Below the pieces are notes generated by a model. The model searched no databases. It saw nothing but the letters and a program-made list of their open reading frames with translations, and was not told the DNA's origin. This document shows, one piece after another, positions 7,823 to 16,034 of a stretch of DNA of 48,136 nucleotides; the first letter of the stretch is position 1, and every line of letters begins with the position of its first letter. Position numbers and translations under genes: made by a program. The DNA is from Microbacterium ureisolvens (lineage in GTDB: Bacteria; Actinomycetota; Actinomycetes; Actinomycetales; Microbacteriaceae). The stretch is taken from assembly GCF_015278315.1 (NCBI RefSeq), contig NZ_JADIJE010000018.1, positions 1 through 48,136 of the forward strand, written 5' to 3'.

Positions 7823-7910
7823 AGGCGACCGCGCCAGGCGACCGGGCGAGGCGACCGCGCCCGGCGACCGGGTCAGGCGACCGCGCCCGGCGACCGGGTC
7901 AGGCGACCGC
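7823..7910. repeat. 26-base tandem repeat, about 3.4 copies, running into the LOG gene end
   Basis: Units start at 7823, 7849 and 7875 with a partial unit at 7901. Units two and three are identical; unit one differs at three positions. Each unit is itself two similar halves around GGCGACCG. The stop codon of the LOG gene (7899-7901) lies inside the array. Confidence 0.85.
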
Positions 7911-8945
7911 CGGAGCCGACTCCAGCGCGTTGATCGCGGCGATGAGCCGGTACAGCTCGCCCACCCGGAACTGGTTGAGCCGGAGCACCAGCCGCGGCAG
8001 GTCGACGCGGTCGTCCGCCTCGCGCTCGACGGTCAGCGGACCCCGCAGCTCGATCTCGCCCTCGGTGAGCAGGAACCCGAACTCGGCGTTCAACGCCGCG
8101 ACCTCGGCATCCGTCGGTGTCGCCTTCAGTCTCAGGACCAGACGCTTGCCCACCCACCGCAGCGAGTCGTAGTTGCGGTAGAAGCCGATGAGCTCCTGCA
8201 CCGCGGCCTCGACCGAGTCGGTGACGAGCACACGATCGAAGTCACCCTCGGAGATGACGCCGGAGGGCAGCAGGTGGTCGTCGACGAAGCGGCGCAGGCC
8301 CGACCAGAAGTCGCCGCCGGGCGCGTCCAGGAGCACGATCGGGGTCGGGTCGGCCTTGCCCGTCTGCTGGAGGGTGAGCAGCTCGAACATCTCGTCGAGC
8401 GTGCCGAATCCGCCAGGGACGCACACGAAGCCGAGGGACTCCTTCACGAGCATGAGCTTGCGGGTGAAGAAGTACTTCATCGCGACGTTGCGCGCGTTCG
8501 ACCCGACGATCGCGTTGGGCTTCTCCTCGAACGGAAGCCGGATCGAGACCCCGAGCGAGGCGTGCGCGCCGGCGCCTTCCGCGGCGGCCTGCATGATGCC
8601 GGGGCCGGCGCCGGTCACCACCATCCAGCCGTGCTCGGCCAGCGCCGCAGCCACCTCGGACGCCTGGCGGTAGAGCGCGTCGTCGGCACGGGTGCGCGCC
8701 GAGCCGAAGATCGTCGCCTTCGGCACGTCCTCGTAGGGGTCGAAGAGCTGGAACGCGGCGCGCATCTCCGTCAGCGCCGCGCTCGTGATCTTGAGGTCGA
8801 GCCGGGCCGCTCCATCGAGCCCGAGTCCCACGCCGGTCGCAAGGATGCGCGCGACCAGGTCGGCGTTCTCGGTGATGCCCGCGTCGGACAGGATCCGGCG
8901 CAGGTCCTCGGTCACTTCCGGCGGCACCGCGGCGCTGTGGGTCAT
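7899..8945 (-). CDS. LOG family protein (cytokinin riboside 5'-monophosphate phosphoribohydrolase-like)
   Basis: A 348-residue protein with the LOG/lysine decarboxylase-like Rossmann fold: IFGSARTRADD, MVVTGAGPGIMQAAAEGA, then the diagnostic CVPGGFGTLDEMFELLTLQQ near residue 178, which carries the PGGxGTxxE nucleotide-binding/active motif. Family members hydrolyse nucleoside 5'-monophosphates to base plus ribose 5-phosphate. Both ends extend beyond the ~190-residue minimal LOG, as in the long actinobacterial type. ATG 8945 has no ribosome binding site but lies six bases after CACGCT, a relaxed -10. The 3' end falls in a tandem repeat, so the last residues may vary between strains. Confidence 0.88.
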   Translation of the reverse strand: MTHSAAVPPEVTEDLRRILSDAGITENADLVARILATGVGLGLDGAARLDLKITSAALTEMRAAFQLFDPYEDVPKATIFGSARTRADDALYRQASEVAAALAEHGWMVVTGAGPGIMQAAAEGAGAHASLGVSIRLPFEEKPNAIVGSNARNVAMKYFFTRKLMLVKESLGFVCVPGGFGTLDEMFELLTLQQTGKADPTPIVLLDAPGGDFWSGLRRFVDDHLLPSGVISEGDFDRVLVTDSVEAAVQELIGFYRNYDSLRWVGKRLVLRLKATPTDAEVAALNAEFGFLLTEGEIELRGPLTVEREADDRVDLPRLVLRLNQFRVGELYRLIAAINALESAPAVA

Positions 8946-8951
8946 GACGCC

Positions 8952-8957
8952 AGCGTG
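8952..8957 (-). promoter_or_regulatory. Relaxed leaderless-type -10 box (CACGCT) of the LOG gene
   Basis: CACGCT, then 6 bases, then ATG. It departs from TANNNT at the first base, as do the boxes of the phosphoesterase and OsmC genes. Confidence 0.35.
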
Positions 8958-9012
8958 CCACGTCGGAGCGTCACACGGGACGAACGGCAGCGGAACGTCC
9001 GCGTGCCGCTGC

Positions 9013-10812
9013 TCAGCGCGCGCTGAGGCGGGCCACCACGTCGGCGACCGGAAGTGTCTCGCGGTCTCCCGTGCGGCGGTCCCACAGCTCGGCCTGACCC
9101 TCCGCGGCACCGCGGCCGACGATCACGATCTGCGGCACGCCCACGAGCTCGGCGTCGCCGAACTTCACCCCCGGCGACACCTTCGGGCGGTCGTCGTAGA
9201 GGACGTCGAGACGTGCCGCCTCGAGGTCGTTCGACAGCTGCTCGGCGACCTCGAACACGACCGCCTCGCGGCCCGTCGCGACGACGTGCACGTCGAACGG
9301 CGCGACGGAGGGCGGCCAGATGAGGCCCTTGTCGTCGTTGTTGAGCTCGGCGATGATCGCGAGGATGCGCGTCACGCCGATGCCGTACGAGCCCATCGTG
9401 ACGGTCACGAGCTTGCCGTTCTCGTCGAGGACCTTCAGTCCCAGCGTCTCGGCGAAGAAGCGGCCGAGCTGGAAGACGTGCCCGATCTCCATGCCCCGCG
9501 CGAGCTCCACCGGCCCCGATCCATCGGGCGCCGGGTCGCCGGGTCGCACGTTGGCGACCTCGACGAAGCCGTCACCGGTGAAGTCGCGGCCGGCGACGAG
9601 CGTGTGGACGTGCTTCTGGTCGATGTTCGCCCCGGTGACCCACGCGGTGCCGTCGACGACTCGCGGGTCGAGCAGGAAGCGGATGCCCGTCGCCGACTCC
9701 TCGCCGAGCACCGCACCCGTCTCGGACCACGGACCGATGTAGCCCTTCACCAGGAGCGGGTTGTTCTCGAAGTCCTGCTCCGTCGCGGCCTCCACGGCGG
9801 CCGGGGCGAAGGCGACCTCGGCACGCTTGTCGTCCACGTCGCGGTCGCCGGGAAGACCGACGACGACGAGCTCGCGAGTGCCGTCGAGGTGCGTCAGGGC
9901 GAGCACGACGTTCTTGAGCGTGTGAGCCGCGGTCCACTCCGTCGCCTCCGCGGTCGCAGGCCCCGCGATTCCCGGGGCGGGGGCGTCGAGATGCGCGTTG
10001 GAGTGGTCGACCAGCGTCTGGATGGTGGGGGTGTTCGGCGAGTCGAAGATGACCGGCGCACCCTGCCCGTCGAAGGAGATGGCGTCGGGCGCGGTCGTCG
10101 TGTAGGCCTCGACGTTCGCGGCGTAGCCGCCGGCAGAGCGCACGAACGTGTCCTCGCCGACGGGCGTCGGGTGGAGGAACTCCTCCGAGCGGGCGCCGCC
10201 CATCAGCCCGTTGTCGGCCGCGACGATGACGTACTCGAGACCCAGCTTCTGGAAGATCCGCTCGTACGCGTCGCGCTGCGACTGGTACGAGGCATCCTGC
10301 CCCTGGTCGGTGTAGTCGAACGAGTACGCGTCCTTCATCGTGAACTCGCGCCCCCGCAGCAGCCCCGCGCGCGGGCGTGCCTCGTCGCGGTACTTGTCCT
10401 GGATCTGGTAGATCGTCAGGGGCAGATCCTTGTACGAGGAGTACAGATCCTTCACGAGGAGCGTGAACATCTCCTCGTGCGTCGGCGCGAGCAGATAATC
10501 GGCACCCTTGCGGTCGTGCAGGCGGAAGATGCCGTCGCCGTACGACGTCCACCGGCCGGATGCCTCGTAGGGCTCACGCGGCAGCAGCGCCGGGAAGTGC
10601 ACCTCGTACGCGCCGGCCTTCGTCATCTCGTCGCGGATGACCGCCTCGATCTTCGCCTTGACCTTCAGGCCCAGCGGCAGCCACGTGAAGACGCCCGGCG
10701 CGGCGCGCCGGATGTAGCCGGCGCGCACGAGCAGGCGGTGGCTCGTGACTTCGGCGTCGGCGGGGTCTTCACGGAGCGTGCGGAGGAAGAAGTGCGACAG
10801 ACGGGTGACCAC
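9013..10812 (-). CDS. proS: Prolyl-tRNA synthetase, bacterial type with editing domain
   Basis: Charges tRNA-Pro with proline. The 599-residue class II synthetase shows VTRLSHFFLRTLREDPADAE at the N-terminus, motif 1 (LPLGLKVKAKIEAVIRDEM near 45), motif 2 (RDEARPRAGLLRGREFTMKD near 135), an inserted editing domain (about 225-400) and motif 3 (MGSYGIGVTRILAII near 475), then an anticodon-binding domain. The start is placed at GTG 10812, which gives the family N-terminus VVTRLSHF; there is no ribosome binding site, and TAGACT ends eight bases earlier, consistent with a leaderless mRNA. A TTG at 10821 would lie inside the -10 region. Confidence 0.96.
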   Translation of the reverse strand: MVTRLSHFFLRTLREDPADAEVTSHRLLVRAGYIRRAAPGVFTWLPLGLKVKAKIEAVIRDEMTKAGAYEVHFPALLPREPYEASGRWTSYGDGIFRLHDRKGADYLLAPTHEEMFTLLVKDLYSSYKDLPLTIYQIQDKYRDEARPRAGLLRGREFTMKDAYSFDYTDQGQDASYQSQRDAYERIFQKLGLEYVIVAADNGLMGGARSEEFLHPTPVGEDTFVRSAGGYAANVEAYTTTAPDAISFDGQGAPVIFDSPNTPTIQTLVDHSNAHLDAPAPGIAGPATAEATEWTAAHTLKNVVLALTHLDGTRELVVVGLPGDRDVDDKRAEVAFAPAAVEAATEQDFENNPLLVKGYIGPWSETGAVLGEESATGIRFLLDPRVVDGTAWVTGANIDQKHVHTLVAGRDFTGDGFVEVANVRPGDPAPDGSGPVELARGMEIGHVFQLGRFFAETLGLKVLDENGKLVTVTMGSYGIGVTRILAIIAELNNDDKGLIWPPSVAPFDVHVVATGREAVVFEVAEQLSNDLEAARLDVLYDDRPKVSPGVKFGDAELVGVPQIVIVGRGAAEGQAELWDRRTGDRETLPVADVVARLSAR

Positions 10813-10820
10813 GAGGGTCA

Positions 10821-10826
10821 AGTCTA
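10821..10826 (-). promoter_or_regulatory. Leaderless-type -10 box (TAGACT) of proS
   Basis: TAGACT, then 8 bases, then GTG 10812. Confidence 0.45.
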
Positions 10827-10863
10827 GGACGAGCGGATGCCGCGCCCCCTCCCCGCGCTCGCA

Positions 10864-11703
10864 TCAGTACGGGTCACGGCAGGCGCCCGCGACGTCGTCG
10901 CTGGCGGCGATGGTGCCCGGAACGGCATCGGCGTCGATCACACGGATGAAAGCGACGGTGTCGGCGGCGTCTCCCCAGTACGACACGTCCGAGTTGGCGA
11001 CTTCGATGATCAGCTGACCGCCCGGGCTCGCCCCCGGCACGATCCAGATGTTCGAAAGCGCGCCTGGCTGCTCCACGGCATCGGGGTGAAGGCGAGCCAC
11101 ATCGGCCCCGGACATCCCGATACGAAGGCCCGCCTGCGTCGGGATGCTCGGCGTCAGCACGTCGATCCGCTGGATCGCGCCGGACTCGTCGCCCGACAGC
11201 GTGAATGCCGGACCGCCCGTGGAACCGTAGCCGCCGTCCGCGACGACGTACCGATCGGCAGTACGCCAGTAGGTCGTGAGGCAGTCCTCGTTCGTCAGCT
11301 GGGCCATCAGCAGGCCCGCGTCGGCGAGCGGCTCGCCGATCCGCACCGGTCCGAGCCCCGAAGGCGACACCACGAGCTCATCGATGGCGGGTGGTGTCGG
11401 CTCACTCGGGGTAGTCGGCGTCGGATCCGGCGTAGGCGACGGCGTTGTCGGGGGCGGCGTCGCGGATTCCGTCGGCGTGGGCGCCGGGGGCGTCGGCGTG
11501 ACCGCGGGAGCGGGCTGCGCCTCGGAGCCGAGCAGCGCCGCAGTCGCGATCGCTCCGCCCGTGATGCCTGCGACGAGCGCGAGCGCGAGGGCACCGGCGA
11601 CGAACTGCGTGCGATGCCTGCCCGCGGGCCTGATGCGCTGCGAGCCCGCGAGCACGAGATCCCTCATCTCGGTCCGCTCGCGCGGAGTGAGTTCGTCGTT
11701 CAT
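10864..11703 (-). CDS. Membrane-anchored protein with Pro/Thr-rich stalk, coupled to an ECF sigma factor
   Basis: A 279-residue protein: about 33 cytoplasmic residues (MNDELTPRERTEMRDLV), one membrane helix (FVAGALALALVAGITGGAIATAALL, about 34-58), a Pro/Thr/Ser stalk (about 63-105, repeated TP, SP and PTP units) and an outer domain of some 170 residues (SPSGLGPVRIGEPLADAGLL onward) that I do not recognise. Its ATG overlaps the sigma factor stop as ATGA, so the two are translationally coupled and it may regulate the sigma factor. It lacks the zinc anti-sigma HxxxCxxC motif, so anti-sigma activity is a guess from context. Confidence 0.82.
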   Translation of the reverse strand: MNDELTPRERTEMRDLVLAGSQRIRPAGRHRTQFVAGALALALVAGITGGAIATAALLGSEAQPAPAVTPTPPAPTPTESATPPPTTPSPTPDPTPTTPSEPTPPAIDELVVSPSGLGPVRIGEPLADAGLLMAQLTNEDCLTTYWRTADRYVVADGGYGSTGGPAFTLSGDESGAIQRIDVLTPSIPTQAGLRIGMSGADVARLHPDAVEQPGALSNIWIVPGASPGGQLIIEVANSDVSYWGDAADTVAFIRVIDADAVPGTIAASDDVAGACRDPY

Positions 11704-12236
11704 GCCCATGCTCCCTCGATCGAGACCATCTCTTCCCGCAGCCGTGACTTGGCGCGGGCGAGACGGGACTTGACGGTGCCGACAGGGATGCCGAGGGTCT
11801 CCGCCGCCGCGCGATCCGGGTATCCCTCCAGGACGGTCAGCACGACGACGCTCTGCTCGCGGGCAGGCAGCCTCTTCAATGCCGCGAGAACTCCCGTCTC
11901 GTCTGTGCCTTCGGGGGCTCCCGGATTCGACGCGATCGGCGTCCGGGCCAGCAGCGAACGGTATCGCCGGCCCGAGCGCTCCAGGTTGCGGGCGGTGTTC
12001 GAAACGGCGTTCAGCAGCCAGGGCAAAGGCGACCCGTCGACGAGTCGCACCGACTCGCGCTTGCGCCACAGCTCGAAGAAGCCGATCGTCACGGCGTCCT
12101 TCGCGTCTTCCCGTGCGGTCAGCAAGCGGCGCGCGTGACGGAAGAGACGCGCCTCGTGGCGATCGAACAATCGCGCCAGCGCGGCCTCGTCACCGGCGAG
12201 AACCCCCTGCCAGAGGGCGGCGTCATCTTCTTCCAT
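11700..12236 (-). CDS. ECF-type RNA polymerase sigma factor
   Basis: A 178-residue sigma-70 family factor with region 2 (LFDRHEARLFRHARRLLTAREDAKDAV, about 24-52; ELWRKRESVR) and region 4 (LPAREQSVVVLTVLEGYPDRAAAETLGIPVGTVKSRLARAKSRL, quoted by its ends, about 122-168). It redirects RNA polymerase to a specific promoter set, probably in response to an envelope signal because it is coupled to a membrane protein. ATG 12236 is used. Upstream on the same strand GAACCT followed at 14 bases by GACACT could be a self-recognised promoter, but the match is weak. It is divergent from the RNB ribonuclease gene, with a 9-bp inverted repeat between them. Confidence 0.9.
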   Translation of the reverse strand: MEEDDAALWQGVLAGDEAALARLFDRHEARLFRHARRLLTAREDAKDAVTIGFFELWRKRESVRLVDGSPLPWLLNAVSNTARNLERSGRRYRSLLARTPIASNPGAPEGTDETGVLAALKRLPAREQSVVVLTVLEGYPDRAAAETLGIPVGTVKSRLARAKSRLREEMVSIEGAWA

Positions 12237-12297
12237 ACCCTGTAGTGTCCGGGTTCGCGCGAAAGGTTCACAGCTGGTCGTTTTCGCCACGTTCGAG

Positions 12298-12335
12298 GCT
12301 CTACCGCCCTCGACGCAGCGAAGAGCCGGTAGAGC
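12298..12335. promoter_or_regulatory. 9-bp inverted repeat between sigma factor and ribonuclease genes
   Basis: GCTCTACCG (12298-12306) and CGGTAGAGC (12327-12335) are exact complements 20 bases apart, reaching the -35 zone of the ribonuclease promoter. This could be an operator. Confidence 0.4.
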
Positions 12336-12342
12336 GCCTGCC

Positions 12343-12348
12343 TACACT
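12343..12348 (+). promoter_or_regulatory. Leaderless-type -10 box (TACACT) of the RNB gene
   Basis: TACACT, then GATCGG, then GTG 12355. Confidence 0.6.
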
Positions 12349-12354
12349 GATCGG

Positions 12355-13797
12355 GTGCCCGCACGCCGCCCTCGACTGGTCCCCGTCAGTGCCCACGACG
12401 AGCTGGTGGCCTCTCTCGCGCAATTGCGCCGGGACCTGGAGCTCCCCACAGCCTTCCCGCCCGACGCGGAAGCCGAGGCGGAACGCGCGTCGCGCGACGT
12501 CTCCGTCGACCCGTCGGCCGCGCAGCTCGACGACCTCCGCGACGTGGAGTTCCTGACGATCGACCCCGCGGGTTCGACCGACCTCGACCAGGCGCTGCAC
12601 CTGGAGCGCACGGCCACCGGCGCCGTGCTGCACTACGCGATCGCCGATCTGCCGGCGTTCGTGGCGCCGGGCGGCGCCGTCGACGAGGAGGCCCGGCGGC
12701 GCGGGCAGACCCTCTATGCCGCGGATGGCCGCCTCCCCCTGCATCCGGTCGCGCTCAGCGAGGGGACCGCGTCGCTTCTTCCTGGCCGCGACCGGCGTGC
12801 GTTCGTGTGGCGGTTCGTCCTGGACGACGAGGCGCGCCCCGTCGAGACCACGCTGCGCCGCGCGGTCATCCGCTCGCGCAAGCAGTGGAGTTACGCCGAC
12901 GCGCAGGCCGCCCTGGACGCGCGCACCGCACCATCGGCCCTGGAGGCACTCGCGTGGTTCGGCGCGCTCCGCCTGGAGCGCGAGGCCGAACGCGGCGGCG
13001 CGAGCCTCAACGTCCCGGAGACGCGCATCGTCGCCGATGACGGCGGCTATCGGCTGGAGCGCGCCGCGCCGCCTGCGGTGGAGGAGTGGAACGCCCAGGT
13101 TTCGCTCCTCACCGGCATGGCGGCGGCCGACATCATGCTGCGCGGGGGCGTCGGAATCCTCCGCACCATGCCCGCCGCGGAGCCCGACGACATCGCGGCG
13201 TTCCGGAGGCAGACGGTGGCGCTGGGAATCCCGTGGGCCTCCGGGGTCGCCTACGGCGACTATCTGCGCGGCCTGGACCGCGATGCGCCGGCCGCGCTGG
13301 CGATCCTCGATGCCGCGGCCGGGCTGTTCCGCGGCGCCGGCTACGTGGTCTTCGACGGCGCGCCGCCCGAGGATCCCGTGCAGGCGGCGATCGGCGCCCC
13401 ATATACCCACACCACCGCTCCCCTGCGCCGGCTGGTGGACCGGTGGTCGCTCGTGATCTGCGAGGCGATCGCGAACGGCCGCGAGATTCCGCAGTGGGCG
13501 CGAGAGGGGCTGCCGTCGCTTCCGAAGATCATGGCCCGCAGCGACGGGCTCGCGAACCGGCTCGACGCGGCAACACTCGATCGCGTGGAGGCGGCGCTCC
13601 TCACCGGGCGCGAGGGACGGGTGTTCGAGGCGGTCGTGCTGGGCCGACGCGAAGACGGGGCGCGCGTCCAGCTCACCGACCCGCCCGTCGCCGCGAAGGT
13701 CGCCGGGCTCGACACCGCGCCCGGTGAGACCGTGCGCCTGCGGCTGACCCGCGTCGACATCGCCACGGGCGCCGTGGTCCTCGAGCCGACCGCCTAG
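12355..13797 (+). CDS. RNB-domain (RNase II/R family) ribonuclease
   Basis: A 480-residue protein of the short actinobacterial RNB type. The catalytic centre is visible as FLTIDPAGSTDLDQALHL (about 62-79), carrying the acidic residues that bind magnesium, followed by HYAIADLPAFVAPGG, LPLHPVALSEGTASLLPG and, near 345, PYTHTTAPLRRLVDRW, the conserved region around the RNA exit. A small S1-like tail may be present (about 415-480), but the cold-shock domains of RNase II are absent. It should degrade RNA 3' to 5'. No ribosome binding site; the GTG lies six bases after TACACT. Confidence 0.9.
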   Translation: MPARRPRLVPVSAHDELVASLAQLRRDLELPTAFPPDAEAEAERASRDVSVDPSAAQLDDLRDVEFLTIDPAGSTDLDQALHLERTATGAVLHYAIADLPAFVAPGGAVDEEARRRGQTLYAADGRLPLHPVALSEGTASLLPGRDRRAFVWRFVLDDEARPVETTLRRAVIRSRKQWSYADAQAALDARTAPSALEALAWFGALRLEREAERGGASLNVPETRIVADDGGYRLERAAPPAVEEWNAQVSLLTGMAAADIMLRGGVGILRTMPAAEPDDIAAFRRQTVALGIPWASGVAYGDYLRGLDRDAPAALAILDAAAGLFRGAGYVVFDGAPPEDPVQAAIGAPYTHTTAPLRRLVDRWSLVICEAIANGREIPQWAREGLPSLPKIMARSDGLANRLDAATLDRVEAALLTGREGRVFEAVVLGRREDGARVQLTDPPVAAKVAGLDTAPGETVRLRLTRVDIATGAVVLEPTA

Positions 13798-13800
13798 CCT
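13795..13800 (+). promoter_or_regulatory. Leaderless-type -10 box (TAGCCT) of pcp, overlapping the RNB stop codon
   Basis: TAGCCT contains the TAG stop of the upstream gene. GTG 13807 follows at the usual 6-base distance; ATG 13804 is only 3 bases away. Confidence 0.5.
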
Positions 13801-13806
13801 GGGATG

Positions 13807-14445
13807 GTGACGACCACTGCGCTGCTGACCGGGTTCGAGCCGTTCGGCGGCGACGCCGCGAACCCCTCGGGCGAAGCAGTGCACCTGGTGGCTGCGGGCT
13901 GGCGCGGACCTGAGAACCTCGTCACCGCGGTGCTCCCGGTCACCTTCGCCGGCGCCCAGGCGCGGCTGCGTGAGCTCTTGGCCGAGCACCGACCCGACGT
14001 GGTCGTCGCGGCGGGGCTGGCGGGCGGTCGCGCCGCGATCGCGATCGAGCGCGTGGCCGTGAACCTCATCGACGCCCGCATCCCCGACAACGACGGCGCT
14101 CAGCCCGTCGACGAGCCCAGCGTGCCCGGCGCCGGCGCGGCCCATTTCGCCACGCTCCCGGTCAAAGAGATCACGCGCCGCATCGCGGCAGAGGGCATTC
14201 CGGCCGAGCTCTCCTACTCTGCGGGTTCATTCGTCTGCAACCACGTGTTCTTCAATGCGCTCGAGGCGGCGGCATCCGGAACCCGTGCCGGGTTCGTGCA
14301 CGTCCCCTGGTCCGCGGAGCACGCGCCGTCGCCCGATGCCGCGACGCTGCCGATCCACGACATCGCGACCGCGCTCGAGATCGCCGTGCGCACGAGTCTG
14401 GACGTCACGACCGACAGCGCGGTGCCCGGCGGCACCCTGCATTGA
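13807..14445 (+). CDS. pcp: Pyroglutamyl-peptidase I
   Basis: A C15 cysteine peptidase that removes N-terminal pyroglutamate. The 212-residue protein has the family opening LLTGFEPFGGDAANPSGEAV and all three catalytic residues: Glu near 81 (RAAIAIERVAVN), Cys near 144 (SAGSFVCNHVFF) and His near 165 (GFVHVPW), almost the numbering of the Bacillus enzyme. Whether translation begins at ATG 13804 or GTG 13807 cannot be told from similarity; the promoter spacing seen at neighbouring genes favours GTG 13807. It follows the RNB gene by nine bases. Confidence 0.93.
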   Translation: MTTTALLTGFEPFGGDAANPSGEAVHLVAAGWRGPENLVTAVLPVTFAGAQARLRELLAEHRPDVVVAAGLAGGRAAIAIERVAVNLIDARIPDNDGAQPVDEPSVPGAGAAHFATLPVKEITRRIAAEGIPAELSYSAGSFVCNHVFFNALEAAASGTRAGFVHVPWSAEHAPSPDAATLPIHDIATALEIAVRTSLDVTTDSAVPGGTLH

Positions 14446-14525
14446 GGGGCTCCACGTCACGGCGGAATACCCGTCGGCTCGACGCGCTTGCACGACTCAT
14501 CGCCTCGCCGGCTGCAAGGAGCCCC

Positions 14526-14819
14526 ATGAACGACACCGTCACCGAGACGCCCGCCGTCGACACGACCGCCGAGTCGGCGCCCGCCCCGGCCGCGCCCCCG
14601 TCGGTGCACGTCCGTGCCGTCGTGACGTGGCTCGCGATCTTCCCGCTGGTGTCGGTCGGAATGCTGCTGCTGGCCCCGATCTCGGAGTCGTGGCATCCGA
14701 TCCTCCGCGCTCTCGTGCTGACGGCCGTCGTGGTGCCGCTCGCCGTCTACGTCGTCGTGCCGCGCCTTCTCGGTGCATACGGCTCGCTCCACCGGCGTCA
14801 CGCCGCGCGACGTCGCTGA
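14526..14819 (+). CDS. Small membrane protein with two transmembrane helices
   Basis: A 97-residue protein: an Ala/Pro-rich cytoplasmic N-terminus (about 1-28), two membrane helices (VVTWLAIFPLVSVGMLLLA about 32-50 and ALVLTAVVVPLAVYVVVPRLL about 62-82) and a basic tail HRRHAARRR. A clear AAGGAG lies five bases before ATG 14526. It resembles small antiporter-associated or DUF-type actinobacterial membrane proteins but I cannot assign a family. It follows pcp by 80 bases and ends nine bases from the convergent benE. Confidence 0.75.
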   Translation: MNDTVTETPAVDTTAESAPAPAAPPSVHVRAVVTWLAIFPLVSVGMLLLAPISESWHPILRALVLTAVVVPLAVYVVVPRLLGAYGSLHRRHAARRR

Positions 14820-14828
14820 GCCGCCGCG

Positions 14829-16034
14829 TCACCGCGGGCGACGGCCGAGGTGGAGCGCCTCGCGCACCACGAGCCCCGCGATCAGCGCCCAGAACGCGGC
14901 GCTGACCCCTGCGATCGCGACGCCCGACGCCGCCACCAGGAAGGTCACGACCGCGGGCAGCCGCTCCCCCGGATCGTCGATCGCCTGCTGGACGGCGGAG
15001 CCGAACGCGCCGAACAGCGCGATGCCCGCGACGGCGGGGATCACCGCCTCGGGTGCCACGACGACCAGCGCGACGAGAGCCGCCGAGAGCCCGCCGAGCA
15101 CGATGCCGCTCGCGCCGGTCGAGACGCCGGCGACCCAGCGCCGCCGCGGATCCGGATCGGCGTCGGGTGCGGCCGCGAGCGCCGCGCTGATCGCGGCGAG
15201 GTTGATCGCGTGGCCGCCCGCCGTCGCTCCGATCGCGGTGCCGAGGCCCGTGACGAGCATCGACGGACGCCACGGCACCTCGTATCCGAAGCTGCGCATG
15301 ATCGCGACGCCCGGCACGTTCTGCGACGCCATCGTCACGAGGAAGAGCGGCAGGGCGAGACCCACGACCGCGCCGAACGTCAGGGTCGGCGCCGTGAACT
15401 CGAGCCGCGGCACGAGGAGGGCGGGATCGATCGCCGCGCCCGTGACCGCGACCTCCACCGCGACGACGACGGATGCCGCGACGAATGCCAGCGGCACCGC
15501 CCACCGCGGGGCGAACCGCACGAAGACCAGCCAGGTCACAAGCACGGGGATCACGCCCCACGGGTTGGCCACCAGCCCGGTGATGGGCGCGAGGCAGAGG
15601 GGCAGGAGCACGCCGGCGAGCATGGCCTGCGCGATCGACGGCGGGATCCGGGCGATCAGGCGGCCCAGCTGGGGCCACAGCGCCGTGAGCAGGATCAGCG
15701 CCGCCGTCACGAGGAATGCGCCGACGGCGGCGGGCCAGCCGCCCTCAACCGCACCCGTGGCGGCGAGGACGGCGGCGCCCGGCGTCGACCAGGCGACCGT
15801 GATCGGCATCCGGTACCGCCACGCCAGGATGATCGCCGAGACGCCCATCGTGAGACAGAGCACCAGCAGCCCGCTCGCAGCCTGCGCGCGAGAGGCGCCG
15901 ACCGCGTCCAGGCCGGTGAGCACCACCGCGAACGAACTCGTGACCCCCACCAGCGACGTCACGATGCCCGCGACGATCGGGCGCGACAGCGGTGCGGACG
16001 CCTCGGCCGGTGCGGAGGCGTGATCGGCGCTCAT
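14829..16034 (-). CDS. BenE family benzoate/H+ symporter-like transporter
   Basis: A 401-residue membrane protein with 11-12 predicted helices and BenE family signatures: AGIVTSLVGVTSSFAVVLTG near 22, YRMPITVAWSTPGAAVLA near 76, PLFLVTMASQNVPGVAIMRS near 225 and ATAGGHAINLAAISAA near 262. BenE members import benzoate-type aromatic acids with protons. No benzoate catabolic gene is visible nearby, so the substrate here is open. Its ATG overlaps the stop of the upstream phosphoesterase gene (ATGA), so translation depends on that gene. Confidence 0.88.
   Translation of the reverse strand: MSADHASAPAEASAPLSRPIVAGIVTSLVGVTSSFAVVLTGLDAVGASRAQAASGLLVLCLTMGVSAIILAWRYRMPITVAWSTPGAAVLAATGAVEGGWPAAVGAFLVTAALILLTALWPQLGRLIARIPPSIAQAMLAGVLLPLCLAPITGLVANPWGVIPVLVTWLVFVRFAPRWAVPLAFVAASVVVAVEVAVTGAAIDPALLVPRLEFTAPTLTFGAVVGLALPLFLVTMASQNVPGVAIMRSFGYEVPWRPSMLVTGLGTAIGATAGGHAINLAAISAALAAAPDADPDPRRRWVAGVSTGASGIVLGGLSAALVALVVVAPEAVIPAVAGIALFGAFGSAVQQAIDDPGERLPAVVTFLVAASGVAIAGVSAAFWALIAGLVVREALHLGRRPR

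Larger units (their letters stand above)
7556..7898. other. Intergenic region between LOG gene and phoX
   Basis: No gene is seen in these 343 bases. They hold the phoX control region (PHO-box-like repeat; an inverted repeat CATGAG-N6-CTCATG at 7663-7678), a degenerate 37-base tandem duplication (7725-7798) and most of a 26-base tandem repeat. Confidence 0.6.

Noticed and set aside
7823..7910. Possible CRISPR array
   Set aside because: The 26-base units are directly tandem with no spacers, and no cas gene is present.
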